DNA of 64,000 bases, from contig DUSS01000004.1 in the NCBI GenBank assembly GCA_012842495.1, positions 186,001 to 250,000 on the forward strand. The letters are read 5' to 3'. This document shows positions 54,364 to 63,100 of this stretch, one piece after another (the first letter of the stretch is position 1; every line of letters begins with the position of its first letter). A model generated the notes under the pieces. The model did no database searches, had not been told where the DNA came from, and saw only the letters and a list, made by a program, of their open reading frames with translations. The position numbers and the translations under genes are program-made. Source of the DNA: Candidatus Fermentithermobacillaceae bacterium. Its GTDB lineage: Bacteria; Bacillota; Sulfobacillia; Fermentithermobacillales; DUSS01.

Positions 54364-55404
54364 CTACTTGACCCCTTTCGGGTAGAGGACTACCTTTCCG
54401 CAGTTCCCCGAAGTCATGAGATCCATCCCCTTGGCATACTCGGCCAGGTCAAGGTGATGGGTCACGACTGGACTCAAATCCAGCTTCCCCGACTGGAGAA
54501 GCTCTCTGGTCATGACCCAGGTATCCCACATCCGCCTGCCGGTGATACCCTGGACTTGAATGCCTCTCATGACGATCTCATTGGAAACGTCGAGGTCGAC
54601 CGCCTTATCCGGCAGCCCGAGCAGGGATACCCTCCCGCCAGGACGCACCACCCTGAATATCTGCGAGAAAACCGGGCGTGCTCCGGACATCTCCAGCACC
54701 ACGTCCACGCCTTCGCCGCGGGTCTCGTCCATTATGGCCGCGACCGGATCGGTTTCCTTCGCGTTTATCACCAGGTCAGCTTTCATTTTCCTCGCAATGT
54801 CCAGGCGGTAGTCGTTGATGTCCACGGCCGCCACGAACGTAGCGCCCACTGCCCTGGCCACTCCGATGGCCATAAGCCCTATAGGTCCGCAACCGAATAC
54901 GGCGACGCTCCGCCCCCTGGTTTCCCCTGCCATCACGGTATGAACGGCATTCCCCAGCGGCTCCTGGATGGACAGAAACGCCGCGGGCACCGACGGATCG
55001 TTCCGCCACAGGTTTTCCTCGGGTACCGTCACGTACTCGGCAAAGCAGCCGTCCCTGTCAACCCCAAGGATTTTGGTGTTTTGACAGACGTGCTTCTCTC
55101 CAAGCAGACACTGCTTGCATTGACCGCACACGATGTGGGTTTCGGCGGAAACGAGATCTCCAACCTTCACCGATTTCACCCCGGGACCGAGTTCCACCAC
55201 TTCGCCGGCGAGCTCATGTCCCATAACCTGCGGGGGCTTGATCCTGTTCTGGGCCCACTCGTTCCAAATGTAGATGTGGTGATCCGTTCCGCAGATAGAC
55301 GTGGCCTTAACCTCGATAAGCACCTCGCCCGGACCCGGACGGGGACGAGGAACATCCGCCAGAATAGCTCCGTATCCCGGCTTCTCTTTGATCACCGCTC
55401 TCAC
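54364..55404 (-). CDS. tdh: L-threonine 3-dehydrogenase
   Basis: A 346-residue zinc-dependent medium-chain dehydrogenase. Catalytic zinc is bound by Cys in SICGTDHHIY and His in MGHELAGEV; the structural zinc site is CGQCKQCLLGEKHVC. The NAD-binding motif is VFGCGPIGLMAIGVA. The family-specific IYIWNEWAQNRI is present. It oxidises threonine to 2-amino-3-ketobutyrate with NAD+. GTG 55404 has GGGAGG at 9 bases and gives the normal family length; the ORF-track start is seven codons upstream. Confidence 0.95.
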   Translation of the reverse strand: MRAVIKEKPGYGAILADVPRPRPGPGEVLIEVKATSICGTDHHIYIWNEWAQNRIKPPQVMGHELAGEVVELGPGVKSVKVGDLVSAETHIVCGQCKQCLLGEKHVCQNTKILGVDRDGCFAEYVTVPEENLWRNDPSVPAAFLSIQEPLGNAVHTVMAGETRGRSVAVFGCGPIGLMAIGVARAVGATFVAAVDINDYRLDIARKMKADLVINAKETDPVAAIMDETRGEGVDVVLEMSGARPVFSQIFRVVRPGGRVSLLGLPDKAVDLDVSNEIVMRGIQVQGITGRRMWDTWVMTRELLQSGKLDLSPVVTHHLDLAEYAKGMDLMTSGNCGKVVLYPKGVK

Positions 55405-55543
55405 AGTTTGATACCTCCCGCCCAAGCCAAAATAAAGAGCGCCTGGCGCGCCACCTTAAAACCTGGTTCCTCCCTCTAAGCCCTACGGTTGTTCCGGACA
55501 ATCCCCGGTTTTCTTCTTCACCGGCTGTCCGTTTACCTGCCCG

Positions 55544-56737
55544 CTACCGGCTCCTGCCGCGACCTGCGATCGACCAGCACACCTCCACTTTCCCTTTGCG
55601 AAATCCGTAAATGAAATCGTGGAGGTTCACCGTGGTGCAACAATGGCTCGGAACGAGAAGCACTTTGCTCCCGAGAGCGAGGTCGGCCCCTCCCCCTTCA
55701 CCGGAGCTGACGAGTGTGACGTGTTCCTCGGACATGCCCCTCACCTGTAGACCGTAACCCGGGAGGGTAGCTACCAGGCCGAACTCGGAGCTCATCGACT
55801 TGGTCCCGGCGTCGCAGATGTATACGCCGGGCTCGGGGCAGCTCATGACGGTGCTCAGAACGAACAGAGACTGCTCGAAGGGCAGCCCTTCTACGCAGCG
55901 ATAGCGCTGGTCCATGAAAATGTAGGAGCCCGCCTGAATATCGGTGATGCCGGGGGTACGCCCGGCGAACATAAAAGTCCCGGTGCCTGCGGTGCTCACA
56001 ATCTCCGGGGGAAGACCCCTGGACGCCAGGCGGGAGACCAGGTCGAGCAGGATCCGGTAAGCTTTTTCCGCCTCTTTGCGCCTATCCTCAAGACCACGGA
56101 TGAACACCGCGTGACCCTCATAACCCATCACCCCGCGGTAACGAAGACCGGCACACCATGACAAGACCTCGGCCAGTGCCACCGCTTCCTCGACGCTTCT
56201 CGCTCCCGCCCGGTGGTTGCCCACGTCTATCTCGACGATAGCGCCTATGGTGACACCGGCCTTCACGGCAGACCTGTCCAGCTCCTCGATGTTGGCCCGG
56301 CAATCCACAGCGACGGTGACGCTGGCACGCCGGGCGAGCTCCGAAAGGCGCCTTACCTTTTCCCTGCCAACCACCTCATTAGCTATGAGGATGTCCTTGA
56401 TACCATGGTCGACCAAAGCTTCGGCCTCGCCGAGTTTTGCGCAGGTTATCCCCACAGCGCCGGCTTCCATTTGCAGCCTCGCGATGGCCGGCGTCTTGTG
56501 GGTTTTTGCGTGAGGCCTGATCCCGGCAGTCCCTCCCGAGAGGAACTCCCTCATTTTCTCGATGTTTCTTTCGAGAACGTCGAGGTCTACCACAAGCGCG
56601 GGGGTATCGAGCTCCTCGAGGTCGATTCCACCCATCTTCCACTCATCGCAAGATGCCCCCGGTTTGCAGGTGAGATCCGGTGTTTCGTTGCGAAGCGTTT
56701 GTCCTGCACCGGACCGGATTTCCCATCCTTCGCTCAT
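55544..56737 (-). CDS. D-threonine aldolase / D-serine dehydratase-like PLP enzyme
   Basis: A fold-type III PLP enzyme of 397 residues. The PLP lysine lies in IRPHAKTHKTPAIA and the family metal site near the C-terminus reads LVPSHCCTTVNLHD. ALR-like barrel strands include VGITCAKLGEAEAL and IVEIDVGNHRAG. Enzymes of this family cleave D-threonine to glycine and acetaldehyde or dehydrate D-serine. It lies upstream of tdh, kbl and the lyase on the same strand, fitting an amino acid catabolism cluster. ATG 56737 follows AAGGGTG; ATG 56635 is a shorter alternative. Confidence 0.88.
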   Translation of the reverse strand: MSEGWEIRSGAGQTLRNETPDLTCKPGASCDEWKMGGIDLEELDTPALVVDLDVLERNIEKMREFLSGGTAGIRPHAKTHKTPAIARLQMEAGAVGITCAKLGEAEALVDHGIKDILIANEVVGREKVRRLSELARRASVTVAVDCRANIEELDRSAVKAGVTIGAIVEIDVGNHRAGARSVEEAVALAEVLSWCAGLRYRGVMGYEGHAVFIRGLEDRRKEAEKAYRILLDLVSRLASRGLPPEIVSTAGTGTFMFAGRTPGITDIQAGSYIFMDQRYRCVEGLPFEQSLFVLSTVMSCPEPGVYICDAGTKSMSSEFGLVATLPGYGLQVRGMSEEHVTLVSSGEGGGADLALGSKVLLVPSHCCTTVNLHDFIYGFRKGKVEVCWSIAGRGRSR

Positions 56738-56894
56738 TTTCCATCACCCTTCGTCGCCCGGGGTCCCCCACCGCCCCGAGACTCAGCGGGAAACCGCTGC
56801 CTGGCAAGGCCTTCGGGGCTGCTCATTGCTCCGGGTAATTGCAAGGTTGACAATCACAAGTTCCGCTTCGAACGAGGGAAAAGCCCCCGGCTGG

Positions 56895-57869
56895 TTACGT
56901 ATAAAAGACCACCACATCCCCGTCCTGAAGCACGTGATCTCTGGGCACCATCTGCCCCCGGAACATCCCGGACCCCCATACCCGTGCGTAAGCCAGATTC
57001 GCCGCAATTTCCTTGTGTATCTCTTCTGCCGCCTCGAGGACGGTCGTACCGGCATCGAGAATGAACGGATTCGAAAAGTCCGGCTTCTTGCCAGGCGGGT
57101 GCGTGTAGACCCGGATTTTCCCGAGGAGATCGAAAAACATGGCTTTCGCCAGAGTTTCCAATCCCTCGCCGGTCAAAGCCGAGATCGGAATGACGTCGAG
57201 CTTCCCTGCGAGGAACTCCTCTAACAGTTCGAGCCTGTCCTGAGCTCCTTCCGCATCAACCTTGTTCGCCGCCACCAGTGAGCGCTTCTCCCTGAAGGTG
57301 GTCTCACCGGATTTCACGGGCACAACTCCATTGTCCCGGGCAAATTCCAGTACATCCTGGGTTGTAGACAGGATGTCGTCGTCGCTGAGATCCACCACAA
57401 GCAAAAGCGCATCCGCCGACCGCATCACCGCCCACATCCATGGCTGAGCGGTATCCCTGGTCAGCGGAGGCATGTCCACCAACTGAATCTGTACGTTTTC
57501 CCACCGGACCATGCCCGGAAGAGGGAGTCTAGTGGTGAACGGATAAGGCGCGACCTCAGGCTGAGCCCTGGTCATCGCCGCCAAGAGTTGCGACTTGCCC
57601 GAGTTCGGGGGTCCCACCATGACCACCTGGCCTGCCCCTTCTTTCTCGATGCGAAAGATGTCCCGCCGCCTGGGGCCCCGACCCTTTTGCATTTCGCGCC
57701 TGAGCTGGGCGATGCGCCGTTTGATGTCCGCCTGCATTTTTTCGGTGCCCTTGTGCTTCGGGATGGTGGCAAGCATCTCTTCGAGCGCTAAAAGCTTCTC
57801 CTCGTCGGTAGTGGCCTGGCGATATCGCTCTTCCGCCTTCAAATACTCCGGGCCGAGATTGGCAGGCAT
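56895..57869 (-). CDS. DRG-like GTPase with C-terminal TGS domain
   Basis: A 324-residue GTPase of the OBG/DRG group. An N-terminal helical segment (about 1-70) precedes the P-loop GPPNSGKSQL, the PYPFTT switch motif, an atypical G3 box VDMPP (usually D-x-x-G), G4 ANKVD and G5 SALTGEG. A TGS domain follows (about 250-324: VYTHPPGKKPDF ... HVLQDGDVVVFYT). Relatives bind ribosomes or nucleotides; the exact role of the bacterial version is not established. Confidence 0.88.
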   Translation of the reverse strand: MPANLGPEYLKAEERYRQATTDEEKLLALEEMLATIPKHKGTEKMQADIKRRIAQLRREMQKGRGPRRRDIFRIEKEGAGQVVMVGPPNSGKSQLLAAMTRAQPEVAPYPFTTRLPLPGMVRWENVQIQLVDMPPLTRDTAQPWMWAVMRSADALLLVVDLSDDDILSTTQDVLEFARDNGVVPVKSGETTFREKRSLVAANKVDAEGAQDRLELLEEFLAGKLDVIPISALTGEGLETLAKAMFFDLLGKIRVYTHPPGKKPDFSNPFILDAGTTVLEAAEEIHKEIAANLAYARVWGSGMFRGQMVPRDHVLQDGDVVVFYT

Positions 57870-58067
57870 CCGTGCGCACCCCCCTATTCTATTTTAGGCG
57901 ATGTCCCCCGAGCATCCTCCCAAAGCGGCGTTAACTTGGTATCTGTTGAAAGTGGCCCTGCCGGGTCGAATTGCACCGCAGCCATCCTCCGCGCGCGGCA
58001 TTAATTGGTCCTTGGATCGCTAGACTAATTCCAGGGCTGCCCGTCCCAACCGGGCGGGGTCGGAAAG

Positions 58068-58655
58068 GTGAAGAGTAAAGTGTACTTCCGTCCTCTCACC
58101 GGAACGGCATGGTGGGGTTGGTTTTTGACCGGAGCCGGCTTTTTCCTCGTCGCTGCTGGCGTGCCCGTATCGTCCCTGGCTCTATTCGCCTTCGCCGTAA
58201 GGCTGTCGCAGGACGCAGGCCTTACGTGGCAAGAAGCCGCGGCTTTCACCGGGAGCGCGACGGTAGCGGGACACGTCGTCTCGTATTACGTGTTCCGGTG
58301 GATAGGCCAACGCGCCAGTAACTTTCTGGAAAAGCTTTGGCCGGATCTTCCCCTTCTCATCTGGAAAGCCCAGCGCTATCTCCAGCGCGGGTGGCCTCTG
58401 GCCCTGGTCCTGAGATGGGTGGGCACCGGCTACACTCAAGTATTCTGGCTCATGGGCATGAGTCGCAGACCCTGGTACCCGGTTATATGCGTTTTCTTTG
58501 CCAACGATTATGCGTGGGCCGCTTTCTGGTGCGCAGCCGTAGCTTACGCCGTAGCCAGGGTGCCCGTCCTCCAGAATTACCTTCTGCTGGGCGGTCTCTT
58601 GCTATTGATGGTAAGCACAGGCGCGATACTCCTCACCCGCGCAAGGCGCGCATAA
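58068..58655 (+). CDS. VTT/DedA-like membrane protein
   Basis: A 195-residue protein with four to five hydrophobic segments. The stretch AAAFTGSATVAGHVVSYYVF and RWIGQRASNFLEK resemble DedA/VTT proteins, which in bacteria act in undecaprenyl-phosphate or lipid translocation. The match is moderate; the usual Arg/acid pairs are only partly present. GTG 58068 follows GGAAAG. Followed 47 bases later by a small unknown gene. Confidence 0.65.
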   Translation: MKSKVYFRPLTGTAWWGWFLTGAGFFLVAAGVPVSSLALFAFAVRLSQDAGLTWQEAAAFTGSATVAGHVVSYYVFRWIGQRASNFLEKLWPDLPLLIWKAQRYLQRGWPLALVLRWVGTGYTQVFWLMGMSRRPWYPVICVFFANDYAWAAFWCAAVAYAVARVPVLQNYLLLGGLLLLMVSTGAILLTRARRA

Positions 58656-58702
58656 GAGACGGGTCGCCGGCAGACGATAGTCTCCTGAATGGGGGGCTTA
58701 AC

Positions 58703-59035
58703 GTGGGTCAAAGATACGATGCCGTAGCGTCCTATCTCACAGGAGGGCCGGCAAAGGTCACCATACCTCTGGGGCGCGGTGTCCAGGCCGGCTTCGTCGT
58801 GGGCACCATAACCCCGCCCAGTCCAACTCCATCGTATGCCCCCTTTTCCTCGTTCCGTCTGGAGGGCCCCAATGGTAGTTTGATCACCCTGTCGGAGGAG
58901 GAAATCACTCACATCCAGCCGGGAGGACCGCCGGACGGTCAGGAGCTCTACATAACGCTGGACTCGGGCATCACCCTAATCATGTCGAGGCTCCCGGCCG
59001 CTCCAGGGGGAGAGCTTGCTTGGAGAATCTTTTAG
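58703..59035 (+). CDS. Conserved-looking 110-residue protein of unknown function
   Basis: The ORF track shows it inside a longer frame from 58337 that overlaps the membrane gene; GTG 58703 with GGGGGG at about 6 bases gives a separate 110-residue protein. It begins MGQRYDAVASYLTGGPAKVT and is rich in beta-strand-like stretches (VTIPLGRGVQAGFVVGTI, LYITLDSGITLIM). I recognise no family. Its last 56 bases overlap the convergent addA 3' end. Confidence 0.5.
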   Translation: MGQRYDAVASYLTGGPAKVTIPLGRGVQAGFVVGTITPPSPTPSYAPFSSFRLEGPNGSLITLSEEEITHIQPGGPPDGQELYITLDSGITLIMSRLPAAPGGELAWRIF

Positions 59036-62000
59036 ATCGATCGCGCTCTGCCGGTTCGGAGACCGAGTCCGCTGATTTCGTACCCGCAGCGGCCGGCTCG
59101 GGTATCACGGCTGCCGCTTCGAGAGTAGCGGGTAACGGGTCAGAAGGTTTCCCGGAATCTGGTGCAGTCCCCGGCTCAGGTCTTGCACCCTCCGGTCGCG
59201 AGCTCTTAAACACTTCTTCTAAGAATTCTCTAAAGGGTACATCTCTCTCTTCCCGAGCTTGGAGGAACACAACTCTGGCCCTGCTCACCGGCCTCTGGAG
59301 GATGGTTTCGGCAGCGAAGGCGTACCAGCTCACCTGGGAGGTGTAACGTTCCACGAGGGCGCCGGTGTCTTCCCGGGAAACCCTGTCCGTCTTGTAGTCG
59401 ATTATCTCGATCCCCTCGTCGCCCATCACCAGGGCGTCTATGGTTCCCTGCACCACCACGTAATCGGAACCGTCGAACCCCCCCACAGAATTCGCCGGGC
59501 TTTTCGAAAACAGGTCCGCGGGAAGCCTCAGGGTAAAGGGAACTTCCCTCTTCACTTTATCCCGGTGCTCCCTGAGAAAGCGACCGACCGGCGAACGGAG
59601 AAAGTCGAGCACCATCACCCTGTCAATGAGGGAAGCTTCATCCGCCGTGAGAACCCCGTTCTCTACAAGCCGCTCGATTTCCGCAGACAGAGTAGATTCG
59701 TCCTGGTCTAACCCAAGGTCTATGTGAGCTAACAGCCGGTGCACGGCGATGCCGCGAATAACTGCAGGGGACTCGTCGTCGGAATCCCCAAGCCCGGCTG
59801 GCAAGCGGAACGGTGTAGCGAGAGATCGCATCCACGCATCCTCGTCCTCGGAGTCCAGGCGCGCCTGGAGTTCTCCTACGGTTATCTTCCCCGGGATTTC
59901 CGTGAGGTGTACCAGCGGGTATCTCCACTCCATGCGGCGCACGATCTCGCCTAGGATCTCCGTATCCGGTGGTGATTGGGGCAGCTCCAACCGCTTAAGT
60001 GTCTCCAAGGTGATTTCCGGGGGCGTTTTGCCCTGTCCCTCAACGAAAGGTTGGTCGGTCAGGAAGTAGCTGCCGGGTCCCCAGAACTGTACCTTCCAGA
60101 TAGGAGGTTTCGAACTGTCAAGGACATTACCATCAGACGACGCGCCCGGTTCTACCCCGGCCCAGAATTCCCGTTTACCTTCGGCCACGTGCCGGGGGTT
60201 GAGATCCGTACATCCCAGCATGCACGGAGCCAGCCAGTCCAAGTACGTTCCCGCCGACGCCACGCTCGAAGCGGAAATTCCCTGTTCCGTCCAGCGTTCA
60301 AGGTTCCCCGCCAGGTCCCTCGTGGAGCCCACCAGGAACAGTTTCTCCTTCGCCCTGGTCATGGCCACGTAGAGGATGCGCATTTCCTCGGCCATTGACT
60401 CCCGAACGATGGCACCAGAGAGCGCCGCATGGGCCAGGGTGGGATACTTTATACCCCCCTCCGTGTCTACGATCACCGGACCCAGCCCAAGTTTTCGGTG
60501 GTAGAGCACGTCCTGTCTTGTATCCTTGAAATCAAACCGCCTCCCCAAGTCCATTACAAAGACCACGGGAAACTCCAGGCCCTTAGCTTTATGCACCGAC
60601 AAGACTCTGACCACGTTCTCCTGCTCTCCCAAAACTCGTGCCTGCCCGAGGTCCCCTTGAGATTCCTCGAGACGCCGGATAAACCTGAGAAAGCGAAACA
60701 GCCCCCGCCTGCGGAAGGAGTCAAATTCTCGTGCACGATCACACAGAGCAAGAAGGTTCGCCCTCCTCTGCGCGCCTCCGGGCATTCCGCCTACGTAATC
60801 CAGATACCCGGTTTCCGACAACAATTTCCAGATCAGATCGCCGAGGGGCATCCGTCTCGCCATAGTGCGCCATCTATCAAGGTTTTCGAGAAAAGCTTGG
60901 AGTTTACAGGATAAGTCACCGAGCTCAGGCGTGAAGGCAGCCTTCTGGACAGCGTAAAAGAAACGCCCGGCCGGCGCAGTCAAACGGATTCTGGCCAGGT
61001 CTTCTCCGTCCAGCCCGACTATGGGCGAGCGAAGAACAGAGGCGAGAGGGATATCTTGGAGAGGGTTGTCTATTATGCTCAGGAGCGAAAGGACTATTTC
61101 CACCTCGCGGGCGGCGAAATACCCGGTTTCCACGTCGGCGTAAACCGGAATCCCTGCCCGGCGCAGAATTCCCAGGACCGCCTCGCAACGGTTCCTCGTC
61201 GCCCTCATCAGGATGACGATATCCCGGAAACGGCAGGGACGATAATCCCCCAAACTTTCATCCCATATGGGGAGTCCTGCCGGTGATGTAACCTCCCGGA
61301 TTTTGGCCGCCACGACCAGCGCTTCTTTCTCCAGGGCCTCCAAATCCCCGGAGTCGAAATCACCGGAAATTTCCCCGCCGGTCCAATCCGGCTCTTCCCC
61401 GGCGTTTTCCGCTGCTTCCCCTTCTAAACTTGAGCGCTCCACGGGATCCCGCTCAACCAGGTGAAGCTCTACCGGGGGGTCACCTCGATGGTTCTGGTCA
61501 ACGGGGGGAGTTTGGAGAGTCCGGCCAGGGCGCAGCTCCTCGTCGGCGCCGTAACCCATCCCGGCGACCTCTTCCAGCATTATCCGGCTAAATACAAAGT
61601 TCACAGCGTCCAGGATCTCCTGACGGCTCCTGAAATTCGCGGTCAACGTGGTCAGGAGTTCATCTCTGCCGGGAAGGAGCGCCCTGGGAAAGCTCCTGTA
61701 CTTCGAAAGAAATATTCCCGGTTCCGCCAGGCGAAAAGCGTAGATGCTCTGACGGTAGTCGCCTACCATGAAGAGTTTCCGCTCCGGCGGCCCGGACGAG
61801 ACTAACTGGATGATGGCATCCTGGATCGGGTTGATGTCCTGGTACTCGTCGACGAAGATTTCCCTGTATCTCGACCGAACCGCTTCACCTTCGGGCCCGG
61901 AGCGGAGAAGTTCGAGACAGTATCGTTCGAGATCCGAAAAATCCAGGCCCTGCCTTCCGGATTTTGCCTCCCGGTATCTCCGGTCGAACTCCACCACCAG

Positions 62001-63098
62001 ACCGGCGAGAACTCTCATGAGCGGAGCGACGAGTTCAAGCTCTCCCTTCAGGTCGCAGGACGGTCTCGAAAGAACAGAGTTCTTTACGGACCTGATGAGG
62101 GCCTTAGCTCTATCCCTGTAACGTTTGACCCGTGCGGCCGCATCAGCGGCGGCACCATCCCCTCTCGGCCGGCGGGGAAGACTGGAAAACTCGAAGGCAT
62201 TCAGGGCGGCAACCACGTCGTCCCAGGAGCGGGTCTCGAGCGTCTCCAGGAGGTTTTTAAGGTTTCCCAAGTCATCTCTCAAGACATCGACGTACAGCGC
62301 AGGTCCATCTGGTTTTTCTGCCTCCGAAACGGCCCGGGAGACCCACTCGGTGGAGGCCTTGACCTGAAAGATCGCCTGCTCGATAAGGGCTTTTCCCCAC
62401 CCGGTATTCCGGAGCTCTTCTCCCCTTCCGGCCTCGAACATCTGCAACGCTTTGTCCAGCCAGTCTTCGGGATCGGGTAAAGACGTGATGAAACTATGCA
62501 GGCGCAGGATAAGGGACGAAAGGGATTCGTCTCCCCCTTTGCCTCCGTACCATTCCACCAACTTCAGAAAGTCTTCGGTACTCCCGCCGTTCCTCGTTTC
62601 ATGCTCAAGCGGAGCTTCTCCGGTCTCCCCAACCGGAAGCCTGTACGGGATAGCGGCATACCGGTCTTCCAGAAGCTCTTCGATGACGTCAGCTTTGATG
62701 AGCTCCGCTTCGTGTTCATCCAGGACAACGAAGGCCGGGTCAAGCCCGAGTTTGTGAAAGTACTGGCGGATAGTCTTCAGGCAGAAGGAATGAAGGGTAC
62801 AGATGTCGGCCCGGTCGAGGAGCAAGAGCTGCCGGCGAAGCCTCTCGTCGCCAGGGTACCGGGAAACATGCTCTTCGAGCGCTTGTCGAATCCGGGATTT
62901 CATCTCGTCCGCCGCAGCTTCGGTGAAGGTTACCACGAGGATTTCGTCGACGTCCAGAGGGTCTTCCCGGTCCACGAGTCTTCTCAAAACCCTCTCCACC
63001 AGCACAGCGGTTTTGCCGCTGCCGGCAGCGGCGGAGACCAGAAGTTTTTTGGGCCGCATCGTTATCGCTCGTTCCTGCTCCTCGGTAAAACGCATCAC
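58980..63098 (-). CDS. addA: ATP-dependent helicase/nuclease subunit A
   Basis: A 1372-residue UvrD-like helicase fused to a RecB-type nuclease. Helicase motif I is SAAAGSGKTAVLVERVL, motif Ia/II region ILVVTFTEAAADEMKSRIR and IFVDEYQDINPIQ, and motif VI VAMTRAKEKLFLVG. The nuclease site near the C-terminus is IEIIDYKTDR. With AddB it processes double-strand breaks and stops at a Chi sequence, starting recombination repair. It starts three bases after the addB stop (GTG 63098 or ATG 63095 behind AGGAGG). Confidence 0.97.
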   Translation of the reverse strand: MMRFTEEQERAITMRPKKLLVSAAAGSGKTAVLVERVLRRLVDREDPLDVDEILVVTFTEAAADEMKSRIRQALEEHVSRYPGDERLRRQLLLLDRADICTLHSFCLKTIRQYFHKLGLDPAFVVLDEHEAELIKADVIEELLEDRYAAIPYRLPVGETGEAPLEHETRNGGSTEDFLKLVEWYGGKGGDESLSSLILRLHSFITSLPDPEDWLDKALQMFEAGRGEELRNTGWGKALIEQAIFQVKASTEWVSRAVSEAEKPDGPALYVDVLRDDLGNLKNLLETLETRSWDDVVAALNAFEFSSLPRRPRGDGAAADAAARVKRYRDRAKALIRSVKNSVLSRPSCDLKGELELVAPLMRVLAGLVVEFDRRYREAKSGRQGLDFSDLERYCLELLRSGPEGEAVRSRYREIFVDEYQDINPIQDAIIQLVSSGPPERKLFMVGDYRQSIYAFRLAEPGIFLSKYRSFPRALLPGRDELLTTLTANFRSRQEILDAVNFVFSRIMLEEVAGMGYGADEELRPGRTLQTPPVDQNHRGDPPVELHLVERDPVERSSLEGEAAENAGEEPDWTGGEISGDFDSGDLEALEKEALVVAAKIREVTSPAGLPIWDESLGDYRPCRFRDIVILMRATRNRCEAVLGILRRAGIPVYADVETGYFAAREVEIVLSLLSIIDNPLQDIPLASVLRSPIVGLDGEDLARIRLTAPAGRFFYAVQKAAFTPELGDLSCKLQAFLENLDRWRTMARRMPLGDLIWKLLSETGYLDYVGGMPGGAQRRANLLALCDRAREFDSFRRRGLFRFLRFIRRLEESQGDLGQARVLGEQENVVRVLSVHKAKGLEFPVVFVMDLGRRFDFKDTRQDVLYHRKLGLGPVIVDTEGGIKYPTLAHAALSGAIVRESMAEEMRILYVAMTRAKEKLFLVGSTRDLAGNLERWTEQGISASSVASAGTYLDWLAPCMLGCTDLNPRHVAEGKREFWAGVEPGASSDGNVLDSSKPPIWKVQFWGPGSYFLTDQPFVEGQGKTPPEITLETLKRLELPQSPPDTEILGEIVRRMEWRYPLVHLTEIPGKITVGELQARLDSEDEDAWMRSLATPFRLPAGLGDSDDESPAVIRGIAVHRLLAHIDLGLDQDESTLSAEIERLVENGVLTADEASLIDRVMVLDFLRSPVGRFLREHRDKVKREVPFTLRLPADLFSKSPANSVGGFDGSDYVVVQGTIDALVMGDEGIEIIDYKTDRVSREDTGALVERYTSQVSWYAFAAETILQRPVSRARVVFLQAREERDVPFREFLEEVFKSSRPEGARPEPGTAPDSGKPSDPLPATLEAAAVIPEPAAAGTKSADSVSEPAERDRSKRFSKQALPLERPGAST

Positions 63099-63100
63099 CC

